Positions 10,255 to 19,734 of a DNA stretch of 20,327 nt are shown one piece after another. Numbering within the stretch: position 1 is the first letter of the stretch; each line of letters begins with the position of its first letter. The stretch is from Chromera velia. Its lineage: Eukaryota; Sar; Chromeraceae. Location: NCBI GenBank assembly GCA_018398765.1, contig JAHBMJ010002301.1, positions 1 to 20,327 on the forward strand, written 5' to 3'. A program made the translations under genes and the position numbers. The notes beneath the pieces were generated by a model that was not told the DNA's origin, ran no database searches, and saw only the letters and a program-made list of their open reading frames with translations.

Positions 10255-10868
10255 TTGACTGCGTGTGAGAGCGTTGATTAATGCAGGTACACCCATGAGC
10301 TCGCAGTGCGACTGGTGCTCTACGCGATCGCTCAGAGTGCTGCACGGTCGGCCCCTTCCCTTCCCTTCCTTCCCTTCTTCCAGACGCGCCCTCCAATTTA
10401 TCCTCAAACCTGCCCCTGCACTCTTCTCACTCGCAAAGTGGGCTCATGTGACGCTCTGTACCTCCTGGGTTCTCTCCATTTTCGTTTGAAAGGATCCTCG
10501 CGCTTCGTCGCTTTTTTCTGTGTTTTGCTGTTTGAAGGTATGTGGCCACTTCCCTCCCGCATCTCTCCTCGCTTTTGCTTGTGCGTACGTGAGTGTGTGT
10601 GTGCAGGTACCGACGGGCGATCGAGCCTCTCTTCTGCGTTTCTGTCGACTTCTATATCCGTGTCTTTGTGGTGGTCAGTCGGTTGGTCAAGTCTGACTTA
10701 GCTGCCTGTCTGTCTGCCTGTCTGCCTGCCTGAAGAAGCAAAGGAACGCGAGTGCACATTCTTCCTGTCTGTATTTGTTTTTTTTTCTGCATGTGACTCT
10801 CTCTCCGGGAGATGGATGCCGACGGACAAGGCATCTTCCTTTCTCCCTGTGTACGAACGTAGGTGTAC

Positions 10869-10905
<37 letters not shown>

Positions 10906-13186
10906 TGTGCGTGCGTGCGTGCGTGCGTGTGTGTGTGCGTGTGTGTGTGTGTGTGTGCGTGTGTGTGTGTGTGTGTGTGCAGGTGAGGGAATCCCCCTCA
11001 GAGTCCCGAAGAATTTCTTCCCGAAGCGCCGAGGTTCTTCAGTGCATCACCTGTGACTCTTTCCACGTGCTCCCCCTGGGTTATTGGAGACTGCCGGTCA
11101 AGGAAGGCGAGGGGGAAGGGGAAACCCAGGAGGGAAAAGGGAAAGGGAAGAAGAGGGAACGGACTGCTGAAGAGGGGGAGGCAGAAACAGCAGAGGGGTC
11201 GAAGAAAGAGACCAAAAAGCCGAAGAAGCAGAGTGAGGAGGAGGAAGAGGCGGAAGACGGAAAAGAAAAAGAAACAGCACCACAACAATCTTCATCATCT
11301 TCTTCCGCTTCTGCCTCTTCGTCAAGTAGTTCTTCTTCTTCTTCTTCCTCTACAACTTCTTCTCTGCGTCGTGCCCCTGGAGTTCTTGATGAGACGGAGG
11401 AGGACAGAGAGCTTCATAAGAAAAACAAACTGAAATTCAAACAACCCTCATTCCCCCAAGAGGTCAGTCAGTCAGTCGGTCAGTTAGTGTGAATGCTATG
11501 CTGAATGGCTCCCCTTTTTTCTCTCCTTGGCTCATTCTTTCCGTGTGGCAGAAGAGGCGCTGAGTCTATTTCCGCGTTGTGGTCCGTGAAAAAGTCTGTT
11601 TCTTTTGTGCCATGACCCTGGCCGCCGTTTCTGTTCTTTCTACCTGGTTCTCTCCTCTCTCTTCTCTTCTCTTCTCTTCTCGTACTCACCCAGTATCCTC
11701 AGCGCTCCTCTCTTCTTCACGCACACGAGAGAGAGAGCTTTCCTTTCCTGCCTCCCTTAATTGCAGTGCGGAGGCTGTTGCCAGGAGTGCGGTGACAGAT
11801 ATCGAATAGGGGGTCCCTTTTGGCGAGGCCCTCTCTTCTCTGCGCCCTTCTTGGACGCTCTAGGGGAGGAGTTGGAGTCCCGGGAGGTTCAGGGCGTGTC
11901 CTCATGGGACAGGGTCGGGGCAGTGCTGGAGGGGGCCCGGGAGGAGGCCCAGGACGTGCCCTTGTTCTACAAACTCTCCGGGCTCTTCTCAAGACACAAA
12001 CTGTCCACGCCCTCACAGAAGGCCGTCAGGTGCGTGCGTCAATTTAAATGGATGGATGGATGGATGGATGGATGGATGGATGGATGGATGTGGATGGATG
12101 GATATGGATGGATGGATATGGATGGATGGATATGGATGGATGGATATGGATGGATGGATGGATATGGATGGATGGATGTGGATGGATGGATGTGGATGGA
12201 TGGATGGATGTGGATGGATGAGGGAATATTTACATGGAGACATGCACTGCATAGATCAGGAAAGAGACGAAAAAAAAGGGGGCAGGAAGGGATTGAGAGG
12301 AGAAAGAGACTTGAATGTGTGACGAAAGATACAGACGCGAGAGGGAATCAATTGGTCTGTGTGTGTGCATCTGCTACGAGGGGCTGCAGAATCCGGCTCT
12401 ACAGGTTATGAAAGCCTTTCTGCATCAAGTCCTTCGTCCGATTTGCGGACGTCTGTCTGCGGGCCTTTTTGCATGTGCATCTGTCTGTGTGCCTATGTCT
12501 CTGTATTCACACAGTCCCTGCATCAATGCAGATCGGCTCTCATACGACTCGGCTATAAGGCTGGACACTTTCACAGGGAACCAGACTCATTGAAGGTCTC
12601 TGTCTCTCTCTCCCTTAAATTGTGTCTCTCTCACTTGTGCTCTTTTGTTTTTCTTTCCCCACGCGCTTTCCTCCTTCCCTGCCTGGCTGCTTGCTTGCTT
12701 ACTGTCTATCCGTCACTTGCATTGCGAGAGCCCGTCACAGCCTGGTTTGAGAGACACACTCTGAGAGCGAGACACTCTGCATGGTTCCGTGATTCGGCGC
12801 CGAACAGACGTTCAAAGTATGCTTCCTGTCGATACCTCTTTTTCCCTTTGTCGGTCCGTTACACCTGTTCTCCTCCCTCTCTTAGCATCCCTGCGTGTGA
12901 TTCAGTTTGGACGGGAGAACATCAAGAGGGGGTCGGAGGGAGGGAGGGACGGCGAGGAAGAGATCTTTGTGATGTGTATAGAGAGTCCGTAGAGGAACAA
13001 GGAGCGGAGGTGTCTCGTCAAAAGGCAACGACTCTCCCCCCTTTTCTGTTTGTTTGCCATCCTTGCAGACAGATGCCCCCAACGACGTAGTGTTTGACGT
13101 CGTGCGCGCGTGGGCAGCGGTACGTTCTCCCAGGAGCTCTGTCTCTCTGTCTTTCACTCACAAACACATACACACACACACGCACA

Positions 13187-13219
<33 letters not shown>

Positions 13220-14410
13220 TAGAGATAGGCCCGCGAACGGATACCTCCCCCCTTAAGCCGTAGCGACCACATGTAGAAAAGAACCAAAGATAGTATGGTT
13301 GCTGATGCCGCTTGTTTCTCTGCGGACCCTAGTCCTTTTCTGTATTCCAGCTTTTCCCTGTTTCCAATTAAATCCTCCTCTATCTCTTTTCACGCCCTCT
13401 CCATCTCTGTCTCTGTAGCTGGAAGGGAAGGGAAGGGAAGGGAAGGGAGGAGTTTGAATTCCGACTGACTTTTCCTTGCTGTTTCTTGTCTTTTCTTTGC
13501 TGTGTGCTTTTTCTTTTCGTTCGGCTGATTCCACAGGTTCAGTGTCACTTTCTCTTAATTTTTGTGCGCCCTCTGTGTGTGTGCAGCTGCACCCCCCGAA
13601 GGATACCTCCAAGTTCCCTGCACTTCAGAAAGAATGCAAGTAAGTCAGTCAGGGCGTGAGTGAGTGAGTGAGTGAGTGAGTGAGTGAGAGGGTGAGTGGG
13701 TGAGTGAGAGACGATTATTAATTCTTTCCGACATTTACCGAAGCCTGAGGGCGGTTGTTATACACTGTACAAGAAAGTGGTGTGTGCGATTCTTGTTTAC
13801 TGACTGAGTGAATGACTGACTAAATGAATGACTGACTGACGCATGTTCAATTGCAGAACCCCCAACATCAGCTTCGATCTTCTTCCGGAGGCAGAGAGGT
13901 CCGGCAAAGCGAAATTCCTCCCGAACCCAGAGAAAAATTGGGGTCAGTCAGTCAGTCAGTCAGGAGGGCAGGCAGGGGTGACTCAGTCAGTCGAAGGACC
14001 GCTCCACTTTTCTTTACCATTTCCACTTGATGTATTGACTTCTTTTTTTCTCCTTCCTCCCCTTCGGGCTCGCTTTGGGAAGTTCTGTCCCCTTCCTTCC
14101 TCCTGCTTGTTTGCTTACTTGCTTCCATAGTTCACTCTCTTCTCTACGTATTTTCAACGTGATATCGATAGATGGCCATGCAGTCATTCTGTGAGTCAGC
14201 CTTCTCTGCTCCATGCATGCATGCTCGATCTGTTTGTTCTTTCTTTTCTTCTATCGACTCTTCATTCCGCTTTTCTTGCTTGCTTGCTTGAACTTTTTGT
14301 AAGTTTGTTTGATTATTCTGATTGAGAAGTCTTGATGCTTCTTTGTCCCCCCACGCCTGGCCGCAGGTCCTGGGTCAAGGGCGAAGTCCGGAAAGGGGAA
14401 GGGGCGATGA
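7193..14410 (+). CDS. TRM1: tRNA (guanine(26)-N(2))-dimethyltransferase, 16 exons
   Basis: SAM-dependent enzyme making m2G and m2,2G at position 26 of tRNAs. Exons: 7193-7306, 7561-7691, 8016-8236, 8504-8641, 8989-9126, 9351-9406, 9657-9697, 10287-10346, 10607-10673, 10983-11462, 11767-12029, 12532-12595, 13069-13119, 13587-13639, 13857-13942, 14367-14410. The total is 2,007 nt, or 668 residues, close to the human enzyme. Family signatures in order: [12 protein letters not shown] (residues 33-44); the SAM-site motif [15 protein letters not shown] (about 149-163); [20 protein letters not shown] with catalytic-type DPYG at 228-231; [35 protein letters not shown] at 343-346; CQEC at 487-490; [33 protein letters not shown]; and NPEKNWG. 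About 130 residues of Lys/Glu and poly-Ser separate the two Cys pairs, far longer than in the human enzyme. Most junctions are fixed by homology. Exon 2/3 is the least certain. Nuclear, cytosolic and organellar pools are known for the family. Confidence 0.95.
8865..9005. mobile_element. 62-bp foldback element flanked by a 39-bp direct repeat in TRM1 intron 4/exon 5
   Basis: Positions 8904-8924 and 8945-8965 are a perfect 21-bp inverted repeat around a 20-nt AT-rich loop. Immediately on each side lies a 39-bp direct repeat (8865-8903 and 8967-9005) with one mismatch. The repeat spans the 3' splice site of intron 4 and the first 17 bases of exon 5. The downstream copy (acceptor ATTCAG, exon from 8989) keeps the TRM1 frame. 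Using the upstream copy (ATGCAG, exon from 8886) reaches a TAA at 8931-8933, inside the foldback loop. This looks like insertion of a MITE-like foldback with a long target duplication, or a template-switch event. Its ends read TGCA...TGCA. Confidence 0.75.
10043..10254. repeat. (GT)n tract, about 210 bp, TRM1 intron 7
   Basis: Nearly uninterrupted GT/GC/AT dinucleotide alternation with TGTGTATG and GTGCGTGTG variants and two near-identical internal blocks containing GTGCGTGTGATGTG. Alternating purine-pyrimidine of this length can adopt Z-DNA. It is intronic, and the poly-Val/Cys and His/Thr frames are not genes. Confidence 0.9.
10872..10979. repeat. (GT)n tract ending at the exon 10 acceptor of TRM1
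   Basis: The (GT)n/(GTGC)n alternation runs directly into the GTGCAG acceptor at 10977-10982 and so replaces an ordinary polypyrimidine tract. Confidence 0.9.
12048..12220. repeat. (GGAT)n minisatellite, TRM1 intron 11
   Basis: Tandem GGAT units interrupted at regular intervals by TAT or TGT, giving a higher-order unit of about 14-18 bp. It starts just after the intron donor (12030). Confidence 0.9.
13167..13219. repeat. (CA)n-(GA)n microsatellite, TRM1 intron 13
   Basis: A CA tract with one CG interruption followed by GA repeats, in the intron after exon 13. Confidence 0.85.
13657..13710. repeat. (GTGA)n tract, TRM1 intron 14
   Basis: About ten GTGA units with minor variants, starting just after the GTAAGTCAGTCAG donor region at 13640. 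Confidence 0.85.
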
Positions 14411-15480
14411 GGTTCATTGAGGAATCAAATGGCATTAGCGTGTCGGACCCTTCCTATCTTCCAATTGACTTTGTGGGGGATCGGTCTACGACAGAAGAAT
14501 ACAGTCTGAAACCACGCAGTCGGGATTGATTGATCAAAGCGAACACTGGGTTCAAAAAAATTGAAAGAATGTAAACGTCCAAAAAATCAAACCTTATCAA
14601 GTCTAATCATGACTCTAATGAACTGCAAATATTTTTTTAAATATTATTTTTACAAATAAGACCTCAGGCTGTAGAAACTTAAAAAATGATATTTTTAGTT
14701 ATGTTTCTATGGAAGTTGATTTACATTCTTGAATTTCACTCTCTCTACTTAATAATTTGCTTAAAAATTCAAGTTTAAACTTGTAAAACTTAATGAAGTG
14801 CCACTGGACTCGTGCCTGGAGACTGATTCGCGCGTATTCATCACAACAATAATTTAGAAAATAATGATTTAATCAAAATTTTTATATATTTTATCATAGA
14901 TTTTATATTTAGATTAATTGCAATTAATCCTTTAATTACGATTACTTTCAGGCTAGCTTTCAAGGTTGCTTTATAAACAAGCCTCCAACTTTATTTTTCA
15001 ATTAAATTTGCTATGATTAAGCCACTAAGTATGAGGAGTCTATTAAGAGCCCGGGGGGGAAAGAAAAAAGTTGTTCTGCATGGCTCTATCACTTTACCCA
15101 TTCTCATAAATATAGCAGCTAGGCTAGGCTAGGCTAGGCTACACTAGTCTGTAGTGGTTTTTCTGACGGTTTTTTTCATATATTTCTGCGTTCATTCCAT
15201 TCAAACCCACTCTTTACAACATGCCACAACCCGTCCTGGTTGAAGGGATTGGGGCCTTCGATGTTGAGTCTGAAGTCACTCGATCCGAAGTATCCTAGGA
15301 ATAGTTATGCTAATTCAGAGCTAGAATGCATGCGTCTAAGTGTGATACGAGGATGATTGAAAGATCAACTTGAATCTAGGGATTGATGGAAACCGAAAGT
15401 AAAAGCACAGACCATGTGCCTAGGTAGGATGCATACCAGCCAGATACAGGACCGGAGAGACACTAAAGAAATTATTATTA
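14411..15480. other. AT-rich intergenic region without recognisable gene
   Basis: After the TRM1 stop the sequence becomes strongly AT-rich (about 14560-15050), then mixed. A tandem pentamer (AGGCT)4 occupies 15121-15140. A 25-codon ATG frame at 15221-15298 has no recognisable features. Nothing else is supported. Confidence 0.5.
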
Positions 15481-15805
15481 TTCAATTAAAATAATACACT
15501 GCGTACGGCCCGGCCTGAAAAGCATCTGAAAAGCGAAAAGTTACATACATGCATCCATCGATTGTTACATAGTATGCAGTCAGAGTTTTCTTGTATTTCG
15601 AATCCATGTATAATCCATGTGGGTGGTGCGGAGCCATGGGGAGGCATGGGCGCAGATGGCTATTCATGGGTACGTACAGCGTACTAAGCACCGCATAAGC
15701 CGACGGTAGCGGACGGCACGGAGCCTGTGAAGGAGGTACAGCTGCACAGCTCCACAGCTTGTATCAATGTCCATGCAGATCGACTGCGCATACATCAATT
15801 TATAT
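15481..15805. other. No recognisable gene
   Basis: A minus-strand frame of 69 codons (15482-15691) is present but shows no domain or recognisable splice context. Nothing else is supported here. Confidence 0.4.
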
Positions 15806-15838
15806 GTTTCCGAAACATTGCTCCACATTTTCGGAAAC
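15806..15838. repeat. 10-bp perfect hairpin
   Basis: GTTTCCGAAA at 15806-15815 pairs perfectly with TTTCGGAAAC at 15829-15838 around a 13-nt loop. The role is unknown. It could be a protein-binding inverted site or an RNA hairpin. Confidence 0.6.
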
Positions 15839-15898
15839 CTCTTTCTCTTTGTTGAGGGTGAAGATCTCCCTTTTTGTGGGACTCAATCTGACTACTTC

Positions 15899-16102
15899 TT
15901 ATGCCGCACCCTGCAGACTTCCCTTTCTCCTTTCAGGCCGCGATTTAGGTCTTGTCACATGCTGCAAAGGAAGAGTTGTCCGTATGGACTTGAAGTCTCC
16001 CTCTATGAATTCGTCAACAGGCTGGTCTACGGGAAAAGAAACAGAAGCGACAGAGGCGACGGAAGTGGTGGACGGTACCGCTACGACCGAAGTGTCACCC
16101 AT
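15899..16102 (-). CDS. Small hypothetical frame downstream of the CaaX-protein gene
   Basis: An ATG at 16102 opens 67 codons: a Val/Ser/Thr-rich start ([20 protein letters not shown]), an acidic middle ([12 protein letters not shown]) and a basic end ([12 protein letters not shown]). No family is recognised. The opposite strand has an overlapping frame of similar length (15759-16202) with no better claim. It may be only the 3' flank of the gene at 16218-17284. Confidence 0.2.
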   Translation of the reverse strand: MGDTSVVAVPSTTSVASVASVSFPVDQPVDEFIEGDFKSIRTTLPLQHVTRPKSRPERRKGSLQGAA

Positions 16103-16217
16103 AAACACACACAATAAAATGGTCAAGTTGCGTCATGCGCGATCTCTGAACTCAAGTGCGTCTGATCGATGTATGCTCATGAAGTGGCACGCGGGTAGGT
16201 GATCTCAGACTGATGGT

Positions 16218-17284
16218 TCAGGAGATGACGCAGCAAGAGCTGGAAGCCAATGCTCCCTTATTCTCCGCTGGGGGCTGCCCTTCACCGCCGTCATGAAAGA
16301 CGAGCCCGTGGCACACCACCTTGGTCGAGTCGAGATCAAAGAAAATTTTCCCTTTGTACTCTTTCAGCATCTCGGACAAGGTGTCCATGACCTTGTGGTA
16401 AAGGCCTCGAGTGATCACCCCTGTCTTCCAAACGGAAGCCGTGGAGGCCTCTTTGGAGCCAGCAGAACCACCGTCGCGGTACCACACCGCCCCGTAAGCT
16501 CCTGTATCCGTACTCCCGACAGAGATGTCCACTGTGTTTCTTGTCGTGATGACGATCGCCTGACAACAAATAAATAAATATATCAAGAAATAAATCATCG
16601 AGAGAATTCAAATTGAGCGGAAGAAGAGCATGTCAGAGTCCAACGAGGCAGCACAGAAAAGAAGAACAGAGAACGAAAGACAAAGATGGAACTCTTGAGA
16701 CTCGATCCCTAGGGAGCAATCAAAGTGTTGTCACAGTGCATGCATGCATGACGGCACGAGAAACTGACCATCGCTGGCGCCATTGCGGTCACGGCTCCTG
16801 TCAAGTTGGGTGCACAGACCAGAATGCCAGGCATCTCTCCCATGAAGGTTTCTGCCTGCAGCACTCCTCTCTCATTTGTGTCGGGTGCGAAGAGCACTCC
16901 GTGGGACGACACGTCGCTGCAACACACAGTTCCAAATGTTGCAGAGTTGGCGATCGGCTCTGCCAGAAGCTTCTTCACTGCCTTGTCGAATCCCTTGTAG
17001 GCGTTGTCGCGACTCACGAGGTTCATACCGCCATCCCCTTGGATTTCGTGGGTGGCGGCGCAAGTCCATGTCTTTGACTCGACACCTCCCGGATCACCGT
17101 GCAGCACAACGGCGTATGCAAATCCCGGAAAGTCGTTTGTAATCGAGACGCCGTTGACGGGCCCACACTCGTCTGAGTTCATGAAAGCAACCATCTGTGC
17201 TGAAATGGCATCGATGTTTTTCTGGAAGTCCCAGATGGCCTTCATCAAGCCCTTATGCTCGACAAAGGTCGTAACTTGAACCAT
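16218..17284 (-). CDS. Unknown 285-residue protein ending in a CaaX prenylation box
   Basis: Two exons, 17284-16769 and 16559-16218 (minus strand), joined in phase 0 by donor GTCAGT (16768) and acceptor TTGTCAG ending at 16560. The ATG is at 17284 and the TGA at 16220-16218. The 285-residue product has no signal peptide or obvious membrane segment. It starts MVQVTTFVEHKGLMKAIWDF and has alternating hydrophobic strands and charged helices (FAYAVVLHG, ATFGTVCCSDVSSHGVLFAPD, AIVITTRNTVDIS, LYHKVMDTLSEMLKEYKGKI). The last residues are SSSCCVIS. CVIS fits a CaaX box (C, two aliphatics, Ser), which is typical of farnesylation, and the adjacent Cys could be palmitoylated. I infer a soluble protein tethered to the cytosolic face of a membrane. 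The fold hints at a ligand-sensing or dimerising alpha/beta domain, but I do not recognise the family. Confidence 0.8.
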
Positions 17285-17330
17285 TTTGATTTATATACAG
17301 GTATATATATAACTGTGATTCGATCGGTTC
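17285..17330 (-). promoter_or_regulatory. TA-rich sequence just upstream of the CaaX-protein start
   Basis: On the minus strand, TTATATATATA (17302-17312) and TATATAAA (17291-17298) lie within 30 bp of the ATG at 17284. They resemble TATA boxes, but if functional they would leave almost no 5' UTR. They may instead be part of an AT-rich leader. Confidence 0.25.
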
Positions 17331-17479
17331 ACGATCAGCAATAATCTATAAGGATATGTCAGCGAATCTTTGCGTCAAACGGAACTGCTTGAGGAGGATC
17401 ACACTTGATCAGAAACCAGACTCTGCCAGTCGTGCAGCCTGTCAATGAGGGTATCATATTTTGAACGTGATCATGACAC

Positions 17480-17560
17480 TGCAGTTAATTAACTGCATGG
17501 CCTATATAAGCATTGGCCTTCCGTATTGAAGAAATGAAAGGGCATGCATGCATGCTATAT
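17480..17560. promoter_or_regulatory. 18-bp perfect palindrome, TATA-like box and GCATGC cluster
   Basis: TGCAGTTAATTAACTGCA at 17480-17497 is a perfect palindrome. CTATATAAGC follows at about 17502-17511, then three overlapping GCATGC motifs at 17542-17555 and a TA run. The cluster lies about 200-270 bp upstream of the minus-strand gene's start, so it could be a regulatory region for that gene or for an unseen plus-strand transcript. Confidence 0.35.
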
Positions 17561-18306
17561 ATATATCGCCTCGGGGGGCAGCTCAGCTCTGCTGAGATCA
17601 GCCGAGAGGCCCTGAGATCGCACGCACTCGCATAACGCATTTTTTCATTTTTGGGGGGGGGGATCGGTTCTGTCTCCGTCACGGTCGGTGTCGCCCGAGT
17701 TCCAAGATGTGCCAGGCTCTCTAGAGCGGCGATTTTTAGCACCGCGGCTGCGCCGCGGTTCCCTCCAGGCCCCTCCGCGGCGGCGCCCCCTCCCATTTGG
17801 GACATGGCCCCATATACCGTCAAAACGGTTTTTTCTGTGCACCACAGGCGCCATAAAATTTTTTTAAAGGTGCAATGATGAATTTGATCAATTACTGATT
17901 AATTTGGTTCAATTTACCTCAGAAAAAGTAAAGACCGGAACAATCACACCGCGGTTCCCCCCTTTCTTCAAGGTTTTACAACTACGGCGCGCTGCGGTGT
18001 GCCCTTCGGACGCTCTGCGACGCTTGACCGTAAACACCGCGGTGTCTAGAAAGCCTGAGATGTGCCCCTCAAACAACTCGCACGGAGCCGTGATCACACA
18101 TGCCTTAACTACTTTACGCATGCGTGCCCTTCAAGTAACTCGCACAGAGTTACACATACATACGATACACGCGCGGTCCCGAAAAGCATACTTCGCTGCC
18201 GTGGCCCCCGCCCTATGGCAGCACACAACTTAGACATGCCCAAGCCCCCGATGGTGTGCATCAATTAGCGGACCCCTAAATAGCTCCCCACCTGGTTGGG
18301 TGTATC

Positions 18307-18308
<2 letters not shown>
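17561..18308. other. GC-rich, hairpin-dense region without a recognisable gene
   Basis: A hairpin with an 8-bp stem and 3-nt loop lies at 17741-17759 (ACCGCGGC/GCCGCGGT). A 5-bp stem followed by six T lies at 17816-17834. A 12-bp palindrome ACACCGCGGTGT lies at 18034-18045. Two diverged copies of a 26-bp unit beginning GTGCCC lie at 18062-18087 and 18124-18149 (22 of 26 identical, period 62). No coding capacity is recognised. Confidence 0.45.

Positions 18309-18339
<31 letters not shown>
18309..18339. repeat. (TA)n tract
   Basis: About 15 uninterrupted AT dinucleotides. Confidence 0.95.
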
Positions 18340-18345
<6 letters not shown>

Positions 18346-18380
18346 GCTGAATTATATAATTAAGTTTAAAATTTTAATTC

Positions 18381-18406
18381 CTGCATGCATGTATACATAC
18401 ATGCAG
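18381..18406. repeat. 26-bp near-perfect palindrome
   Basis: Begins CTGCATGCATG and ends CATACATGCAG. Only one symmetric pair breaks the palindrome. It contains a GCATGC motif. Confidence 0.6.
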
Positions 18407-18504
18407 CTCTTCTAGATCTTTACCCCAATAGGGTCTGCAGGGGATTGGGCTCCCGCTCCTCTCCCTCCTCCCCCCCCCCACAATATCACAATCACCCCAA
18501 GAAC

Positions 18505-19734
18505 GCAACGCGGAAGGTGGTTATACAGATGTGCATAAACCAATTAGAAGGGTCTAAAATTTTTGAGCTGGTTATAAGCTGGTCCACACGATTCCGGCGG
18601 CGCCCAAGGCCGCCCAGAAAGGCACCAAATTGCATGGTTCTCAGAGGCCGCTAAGTGCGTTGGTGCAAGAATTTGGGCCAAAACTTTCTGGGGTTACTCT
18701 CAAAATCCCGAAATTGTACTTAGAATGCTCAAAAAGCACACCAACACACAGAGAAGGGTCATTTCGTCCTCTCATCCCTTCCTATCTACCTTGTTGTGTA
18801 GAGCAGTACCGATGGTCAAACTGGCACAATTCCGCTCCCCTAGTACTAAACAGCTTGCCTCTGTATTGGGGTGAAGTTTTGTGGTGCAGTTGATCTGCTT
18901 TGGCGTGTCTGGCAGCTCCAGTCTGGACCAGTTAGGAAAGTACCTCCCAGGCCTCCAAAGCAACATTCCTTCTTTCTACCAGGAGGCCGCAAAATCGATC
19001 CCCAGCAATTTTGCCCAATGCCCTGTATCTGTTGTTATCCTCCCAGGCCAGCGGGATAGGTTCCTGGTGAGTCTGCTGGTTGTGGGAAGGCGAGATTGTT
19101 TTGTCTTCCTGTTGTGGAGAATTGGTGTGTCAAGGGTATTAATCGACCTCCAGCTCCCCCAGTAAGTGGTTCTGTCCTGCTTTTTCCCTCCAAACAGGAG
19201 CATATGAGTGTTGGGCAGTACTTTTATGCGATGGCTGCAGGTTTGAAGTGCTCAAAAAGGAAAAAGCCTTTCCAGCAATTTGATATAGGGCGCCATCTGG
19301 AGTGTATCTTTCTGTTCATGAGCAGACTTGTCAGTTGAAGTCCACAGTGCATCAACCATTCCTTATCCCCTACTGGAACTAACTCACCTGGACTAGATGG
19401 AGCGTGTTGATATACATTTTATCATCATTGATGTACCACAGCCCTTTTTGAACTTCTGAGTCCAGGAAGGCCACTTTGGCCTCTTCAGGTGTCAGACCTC
19501 AGACGTCCATTCTTTGGACTCCCTGTGAGTCTGGGAGTCGTTTTTTCTACACCAAACAGCTAGAGAGAGTCTAAAGAGGCGAACTAACGTCTCCTAGGAT
19601 CGTTGCTTTGAGTTCAGGAGGGAAAAGCGAACAGAGGGCTGTTCCTTTTCCCCTCAAAATTTTTGAGCCGGTTAAGGTCTAGCGGCGGGTCCTAATTGGT
19701 CTATACATATCTGTATGACCCGCCGCCGCGTTGC
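18505..19734. mobile_element. Degenerate DNA-transposon-like element with about 45-bp terminal inverted repeats
   Basis: 18505-18549 and the reverse complement of 19690-19734 match at 36 of 45 positions, without gaps. They share GCAACGCGG at the ends, ATACAGAT inside, and CCAATTAG near the inner edge. Mismatches in the inner 31 bp are all transitions, as expected from ageing. The inner flanks both carry AAAATTTTTGAGC (about 18556-18568 and 19656-19668). The interior has frames on the plus strand (to 19165, and about 19096-19338) and a minus-strand frame (19203 to 18772, broken by one stop). None resembles a transposase that I can name. No obvious target-site duplication is seen. The alternative is chance juxtaposition of an inverted repeat pair. 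Confidence 0.55.

Noticed and set aside
9703-10407. Long minus-strand frame with His-Thr repeats
   Set aside because: It is antisense to TRM1 intron 7 and made by the (GT)n tract. The exon evidence is on the plus strand.
12013-12322. Met-Asp-Gly-Trp and His-Pro-Ser-Ile repeat peptides
   Set aside because: They come from the (GGAT)n minisatellite inside TRM1 intron 11.
15221-15298. 25-codon ATG frame followed by a GT
   Set aside because: Too short, with no recognisable motif and no downstream exon that clearly continues it.
17816-17834. Stem-loop followed by six T, resembling a terminator
   Set aside because: Intrinsic terminators of this type are bacterial, the stem is only 5 bp, and no small RNA gene is visible upstream.
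18772-19203. Minus-strand frame with LLGIDF, like a retroelement protease motif
   Set aside because: The single short motif lies next to a stop codon. No other protease, RT or integrase signature is present.
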